Source of the DNA: Acanthosepion esculentum
Taxonomy: Eukaryota > Mollusca > Cephalopoda > Sepiida > Sepiidae
Length of the DNA stretch: 64,000 nucleotides
Direction: 5' to 3'
Assembly: GCA_964036315.1 (NCBI GenBank)
Contig: OZ038485.1
Span: forward strand, 78,671,960 to 78,735,959
In this document: piece after piece, positions 58,730-64,000 of the stretch
How positions within the stretch are numbered: the first letter of the stretch is position 1
Layout: every line of letters starts with the position of its first letter
Translations under genes and position numbers: made by a program
The notes under the pieces: generated by a model
Database searches by the model: none
What the model was told of the DNA's origin: nothing
What the model saw: the letters and a program-made list of their open reading frames with translations, nothing else

Positions 58730-60492
58730 GTAAGTAATCCAAAATTTCCATTGATTTTCATAACTATTACAGAATGTCATTAAGTTTTGTTTTATAATTA
58801 AAACCGATTTGTGTGGCTCGATATGTCACTCTGAAAAGAGCTTACATACTACTCATGATGGAAGCTAATTATATTGAATTATATTTATACTAATTATATA
58901 GTGAATGTAGTCTTTTTTTGTTTTTCTCATGTTCTTGATGCTTAAATATTGGATTCTTTTTGTGGCGCTTTATAGCTGATTTATTGTGGTGAGAGAAAAA
59001 GAACAAAAAACCGGATCGTATGTTCCGCGTTTACCTTACATAATTCCGAAAATAATTCAGCCATCACGAAAAAGTATGTTGAAAATATCGTCTTAGATAA
59101 TCCCAAAACAGCAACATTACTTGCAAGCATTTGAAGCAGGTGAAGTCCTGTATGAGTTAATTTTTTTTAATTCAGAAACTTTCTTCGTTTTTTTTTTAAA
59201 ACTAAGTTAGGTAGAAAGTCAATACAAAATAAACAGTGAACTGATTTTGTATCGATTGTTTGGTTGCCATATAATACCTCGTTATGTTTATTGCATCAGT
59301 ATAATGAATATTGTGTTTTCAAATCTTTATCTATATCTATGTTAACGTAGTAAAACGTAACGTGTTTTCTTGTGTATAATACGATAAATATTGAAAATTA
59401 AAGGCAAAGAAATAGTTTCGTATTATACGCAAGTACATGTTTTCAGGAATTTTTACTCAGCTTAAAAATCTTATTTGAAACAGGAAGATTGCAAATACAC
59501 TCAGCACAATAGATAAAACAAAGTAGGCAGGTGTTAATAATAATTGTTTACAAAAGATATTTGATATGTCGGCAATATGTGTCTCTTCTCATTCTTAATG
59601 GAAGACGATATTTGTTTTTATTTTCATAGTTTATTAATATATAGAAACAGTAAAATGGGATAGATGAACATTATAAAATGTATTACCGGTTATGTCGAGT
59701 TTAGTACCTTGAAAAATTCGAAAATAATTTCCGTTTCAAAATTACAAGAAAGATGCAATGACTAAACATCTAATTCTTTAATATCGTCAAAAATTAAATG
59801 TTTTGTGAATACATTGAGATTTTAATGGATTATATAGTACAAATTAAAAATAAAGAACAATGCATAGGGTTGGTTTTAATACAGGTTGTATTATACACGA
59901 GATATACGGTATGTGAATTTCGTATTAGGCATGTGAAAATTGAGAAAAACACGCCCACTCACAAACACATAGAAATTTAACAAAACAATCTTTTATAAAA
60001 TTGTGTTGCCTAATTTAATAAATGCTCTTATACTACACCTGACATGGCTCTCATAACTTATGATCGTGGAGTAAATAATATGTACCTGTTTGGCGAATTA
60101 ATGTTGGCTACAGTAAATATCTCATTCATCACCACAGGTTTGCTTATAACTTTCCTGACATTGCTAAGTTGGGCACGTTCCGTATTAATGATGCGACTTG
60201 GGAGTCCCATATAAATACATGGGAATAACTTTAATCGGAAACGATAGCAGCGGACTGGGTTACCTACCCCGAAGGCAATTTTAATTTGGCTCACCTGTAA
60301 GGTCATGCACTAATTTTATCATAAAATATAACTATATCATGTACATTTGGCTGAAATGCATCTGTCGAGTATACATTGTGCTTCGTATATTTGTACCACA
60401 GCGTCATTTTGTTGGTATGTAGTGCACTTTATTATTAATATTATTATCCATTAATCTGAAATAATGTAAAACTTTTTTGATTTTTTTTTTAG
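58730..60492 (+). other. Intron of the IP3 receptor-like gene
   Basis: Phase 0 intron; AT-rich, no recognised repeat or ORF. Confidence 0.8.
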
Positions 60493-60579
60493 GAAGCTGC
60501 CGAGGCGGAAGACCACGACAATGCTGCCGAACAAAAGCGCCAACACGGGAAGACAGTGCGATATGGAGAAATTGTCCAG
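60493..60579 (+). CDS. IP3 receptor-like gene, exon C
   Basis: 87 bases (29 codons) with acceptor TTTTTTTTTTAG and donor CAG|GTGTTT. It encodes EAAEAEDHDNAAEQKRQHGK followed by TVRYGEIVQ, with phase 0 introns on both sides. In IP3 receptors a charged helix (here EAAEAED...EQKRQ) is followed by a basic residue and a YG-(V/I)(I/V)Q strand that opens the next beta-trefoil repeat (compare T-(I/V)-YG--IQLLH). The donor is weaker than the others (GTGTTT). Confidence 0.88.
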
Positions 60580-61324
60580 GTGTTTAAATATTTCATTCAC
60601 AAAATTTGAAATGGAAAATATTAAAGATAAATTATTTCATGTATTACATTTGAAAACTTTGAATGCAGTTAAAAATGTGTTTTTAAAACAGGTTAATGCT
60701 GTTCTTACAGAACGGAAAGAATATAGGGCATTTTTTTTATTTAGCAAGGCTTGTCAGATTTAAAAAAAACTGTTCAGTATTTGAGATACCATTGATTGAT
60801 TTGGGATCAAATATAGATCGGAATCCGACAGAATACTAATTAAAATTATTATATAGTTATATACAAAAAACAATATTTACAAGTCCTGAGCCTAACTGAA
60901 AAGTATCGCCTCTCCTTGAATTCGGAACACCATAAATTATATTAACGTTTGTTTAACAAGTCGTATGCGTGTGAAACATGATTAATCAATGAAAATAAAA
61001 CACACAAGTAAAATACCAGAATTTCTTTTTTCTCCATATCTCATTTACCGATGAAGTCTTAATAAAAAAAGAAACATGTTTAGATTGATAAACGCTTCCT
61101 TATCTTATGATTGAGTGTTACAAATAACTGAACTGTTTTTATCATGGCAGGATTTCAGAGTTTTGTTGCATGAGACGATTATATATTCTATGCTTAAATG
61201 ATCTTAAACAGAAGTTGTAAAAGAAGTAATTTGATTCAATGTAAAAGTCCACTTTCCCGGCAAGTTAGCGAGTAGCACACGTTCTTTATATACTAGTACA
61301 GAAACCACGATTCTTCTATTTGTT

Positions 61325-61520
61325 GTGATCCTTCACGACGTGGGCGATCATATCTCTCCACAGTTTCCTGTAACTCTCAGTAAAGTTTGTTTTTGGTATC
61401 TTGATCCATGTTATGCACAAGCTAGTTCGGTAAGTTATGCCTTTCTTTCCTTTGTTTCTCTTGCCTTCAGTATTATGCTGTCAATGTCAACTTTCACGAT
61501 ACCTTTCTCATTATGTCGGC
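61325..61520 (-). pseudogene. RTE-type LINE, last codons
   Basis: The minus strand gives ILKARETKERKA and a diverged stretch (L-A), then QTLLRVTGNC-like and a final WRDMIAHVVKDHN, the KLW--MI--V-RGHG ending of the family seen at 194-900. Confidence 0.65.
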
Positions 61521-61621
61521 TTACGGTAGTATCATGTTGGAACAGCGGTTCTTGTACGATCACTGAAGTATCTAGATGAGTGACCGTATGGGAGTACCAG
61601 TTGATGTAAGCTTGGATTTGA

Positions 61622-61815
61622 GGGTAGTGTAATGGATAACTGCTCGGCATTGCTAATCGGAGAGCCGATTTTCACTTTTAGTCGTGTTCGCTATATTCAC
61701 TTACGTTTAAATATCCTTGGGAAACGTAAGAATCCTCTCCATCACCTTCCCCCAGCTATGGATTAATTAGCTGGACTTGTATCAGTAAATCATAATTATC
61801 TACAAAAAAGGAAAA
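61622..61815 (+). mobile_element. tRNA-derived SINE, family S3, best copy
   Basis: AGTGTAATGGATAACTGCTC and AATCGGAGAGCCGA form the head, then ATATTCACTTACG, TTGGGAAACGTAAGAATCC, CCCCCAGCTATGG and GCTGGACTTGTATCAGTAA, ending in an A-rich tail (CTACAAAAAAGGAAAAAAAA). Confidence 0.65.
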
Positions 61816-62378
61816 AAAAGCTAATCCTGGAGATAAGCAGTGGCATATCGAGGCGAATTCGTCGAGAAATTCGAATGTGCCCACTACCAAATTGTTCTTG
61901 ACGTCTTGCAATATCTTCTATCCTCCACCCGGTGGTTATGCTTGTCCTAACCTTTCTTGATACTTTCTCAAACAGCCTATCGTCAGTTGCTTGTCATTCA
62001 CAAGTGGCTTCCAGTTACCGGAATCAATTTTTTGCGAGTTACAAATCGCGCTTGCAGACATCCTTAAAGCATGGCGGCCAACAATTTGTGTTTTCCTGTA
62101 GCCAGCTCATCATGCATAAGATCTTTTGATATGCGACTATCCTTTATTTGATGAACATAACTCCGCCATTGCAGTCGACGATGGTAGAGGAGGAAAAAAT
62201 CCCGTTTTCTTCATCACGGCAACATTAGTGACTATTTTATTATTGCCTATAAAAGCAATAATAATAAAATCATAGCTTTTTATGATGTAAGAAAAACTAC
62301 AACGCCAAAATATCCGATGAAATTTGTGTACATGTTGATTTATTTAACAGTTATTTGATTTCATTGTATTTATTTCAG

Positions 62379-62456
62379 TTGAAACACATGTTCTCTGGGA
62401 AATACATTCACACGTGTACAACGCAAACGAGCCAACGTGACAAAAACAACATGATG
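62379..62456 (+). CDS. IP3 receptor-like gene, exon D
   Basis: 78 bases (26 codons) with acceptor TATTTATTTCAG and donor G|GTAAGT. It encodes LKHMFSGKYIHTCTTQTSQR followed by DKNNMM, phase 0 at both ends. LKH--SGKYIH continues the YGEIVQ strand of exon C and corresponds to the LLH-KSNKYLT block of canonical receptors, part of the MIR-like beta-trefoil fold of the suppressor domain. The T--S-RDKNNM extension is a feature of the divergent class. Confidence 0.9.
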
Positions 62457-62996
62457 GTAAGTAATCCAGACATTCAAGATACTGACATAAGTTTAGTTGA
62501 ATTTTTATGTGCCGTGTCCCTTCAGGACATAGACGATCCTGACTCTCCACAATTTCCAGTTTTTTGTAGAAATAGGCAGTTAGTGTCATTTGCTATCATT
62601 TCCAATTTTTGTTCTGCTATCCATTTACACAAGATCGTGCTGTAGGTTACGCTATTTCTCTGTTACTCTAGCCTTCAGTATATCCTTTCAGTTTCGATTT
62701 CTCCAAGGCTTCTTTTCTCATGTGTTTCAAATTTCAGCTATCTTTCTGTTTTATCATCATTGGTTAAACTTAGAAAATTGAAAGCAGCCTGGACGGTTTT
62801 TGCGATTTAAAATAAATTAAATAATTTGACGATTTTTTTTATAAATAAATCATTTGGGAAAGGTCAGTTTTATTTGATTCGACGCTAAAAGTCACAGGTT
62901 TTACATATTTTTATTGTTGCAATCTTGTTTTCTTCAATTCTGATTTCTTTTTCTCACTGAGGTAAATTCTTTTAAAATGTTTCGCATTTTTTTCAG
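62457..62996 (+). other. Intron of the IP3 receptor-like gene
   Basis: Phase 0 intron of 540 bases, about half of it an antisense RTE-type LINE tail (62490-62740). Confidence 0.8.
62490..62740 (-). pseudogene. RTE-type LINE, last codons
   Basis: The minus strand reads WIAEQKLEMIANDTN and a final KLW-like stretch through VLKGHGT (GTCCTGAAGGGACACGGCAC, identical to the end at 36070). Frames are broken. Confidence 0.7.
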
Positions 62997-63077
62997 ATTT
63001 CACTCCATGAATTCAATGCAAAAAATGCACAATTTAAAATCTTGCCGCGGTATAAAGTAAAGTCTGAAGGAGAAGTG
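62997..63077 (+). CDS. IP3 receptor-like gene, exon E
   Basis: 81 bases (27 codons) with acceptor CATTTTTTTCAG and donor GTG|GTAAGT. It encodes ISLHEFNAKNAQFKILPRYK followed by VKSEGEV, phase 0 on both sides. This matches the strand pair after the first repeat of the suppressor domain (canonical receptors: ---A-F-IQP-YKLRS-GD-V). The gene continues beyond the window; the ligand-binding core, regulatory region and channel are not in view. Confidence 0.9.
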
Positions 63078-64000
63078 GTAAGTTACACATGGAAACTATA
63101 GAACTTGAAGATGTATTTTCTTCATTTTCTATTGTCGATTCTTGAAGATGTACACTCTACAATGCTTCTTTTCATAATGTATAAGATTTTTACCGAAGTC
63201 ACTATAAAAAACAACAACAACACAGAAACAGATTAAGATATTTTTAATTCTTTTGTTGACTTCTACTTGAAAGGTATCTTCTCGTTTAGGTAGAAGCTAT
63301 TCTGACTTTATCAAATGTAAAAGTTTAATACCCATCCAATAGTAGATATATTTAATCCCTAACCCCGTACAGGTATTTTCTTAGTGTTATAATGCTACAA
63401 TAATCAGCAAATGGGGTAGAGAGTGTCAGCTAATCCTCGAGCAGCTTTGTTGATCCCTTCTCACAATGAGTCTTCTAATCCTGCCTACCGAACAAGCTTG
63501 TTTTTTATGAGCTGCCCGTTATATGCTTTTATATGTTCTTTGATTTCTCGACAACAACCTCATTTCGTAATCCCTTACTTTGAGCGGCCTTTTATAGAGT
63601 AAAAGACAGTAAATAATAATAATAATAATTCAACAGACTGATCAATCTAACATTTTATCAAACGTTTCCTATGTCTCGTCGGTAACATTTCAAAAAGCTT
63701 TTGATAGTAGGTGAAATAAATGAGAAACAAGAATTAGTCGTAGTACTGTTTATATTATAAGCAGTGGTACTCGTATCAGTAAGTCAACAAACTCGTATTT
63801 CACTATGGCTATGTATATATACGTGTCATAAAGGGAAGTAACGTGCATACATGTTAGAAAGTGTAGACATGAGCTTCACCGGAAATATAAGATCACGCAT
63901 GTTTATATTACAACACTCTAAATCAATCCACCAAAATGTAAAATAACCACAACAACAATGGTAGTAATAATTTTGAATTACTTTATTCTCGTACCAACGA
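63078..64000 (+). other. Start of the next intron of the IP3 receptor-like gene
   Basis: No further exon was recognised up to the end of the window. A short AAT run lies at about 63613-63630. Confidence 0.6.

Larger units (their letters stand above)
60580..62378 (+). other. Intron of the IP3 receptor-like gene with LINE and SINE insertions
   Basis: Phase 0 intron of 1.8 kb. It contains an RTE-type LINE tail on the minus strand (61325-61520) and an S3 SINE (61622-61815); the rest is AT-rich without ORFs. Confidence 0.8.

Overview
The window is animal nuclear DNA: AT-rich, full of decayed retrotransposons, DNA transposons, tRNA-derived SINEs and long (TA)n arrays, with one intron-rich conserved gene. 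No bacterial, phage or organellar features were seen. The gene encodes an inositol 1,4,5-trisphosphate receptor (IP3R)-like protein of a form I associate with lophotrochozoans. Together with SINE and LINE tails ending in GGCCTTGTGCC, this suggests a mollusc, perhaps a cephalopod. That assignment is inference from remembered family features and no search was run.

Host gene: five short exons on the + strand (45548-45621, 58614-58729, 60493-60579, 62379-62456, 62997-63077) each have AG/GT borders and join in one frame. They give about 145 residues of the N-terminal IP3R region. The first visible exon starts inside a codon, so at least one earlier exon exists, and the gene continues past 64000. 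The introns carry mariner, Tx1-like, RTE-like and SINE insertions.

Left part (1-17 kb): an RTE-type LINE tail (194-900), a 1.95-kb foldback DNA element with TA target duplication (1824-3776), several SINEs, a Tx1/L1-like LINE on the minus strand (8766-12050) with a 650-codon open frame but damaged catalytic motifs, two adjacent GC-rich hairpins (about 14.1 kb), a pogo-like MITE inserted in its own relative (14612-14971), and a mariner relic (about 17.2 kb).

Middle (17-46 kb): a nearly full-length Jockey-type LINE with gag, endonuclease and RT (17754-21737), fragments of three other LINEs (22-24.7 kb), a 357-bp compound AT array (25.4 kb), a Penelope-like relic (27.6 kb), a second foldback copy (29951-31671), a compound minisatellite (33.2 kb), several tails of one CR1-group LINE, a LINE copy carrying a 40-bp templated insertion (36187-36226), and a Helitron remnant with recognisable ends (43153-45193).

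Right part (46-64 kb): a CR1-group LINE C-terminus, a Tc1 relic, a 1281-bp mariner with near-perfect TIRs (51215-52495), a third foldback copy, a second Tx1-like LINE with its catalytic core deleted and its 3' tail duplicated (55340-58440), then the remaining receptor exons. Apart from the receptor exons, nothing looks like a working host gene. SINE labels S1-S7 are local names for families defined by comparing copies within this window.
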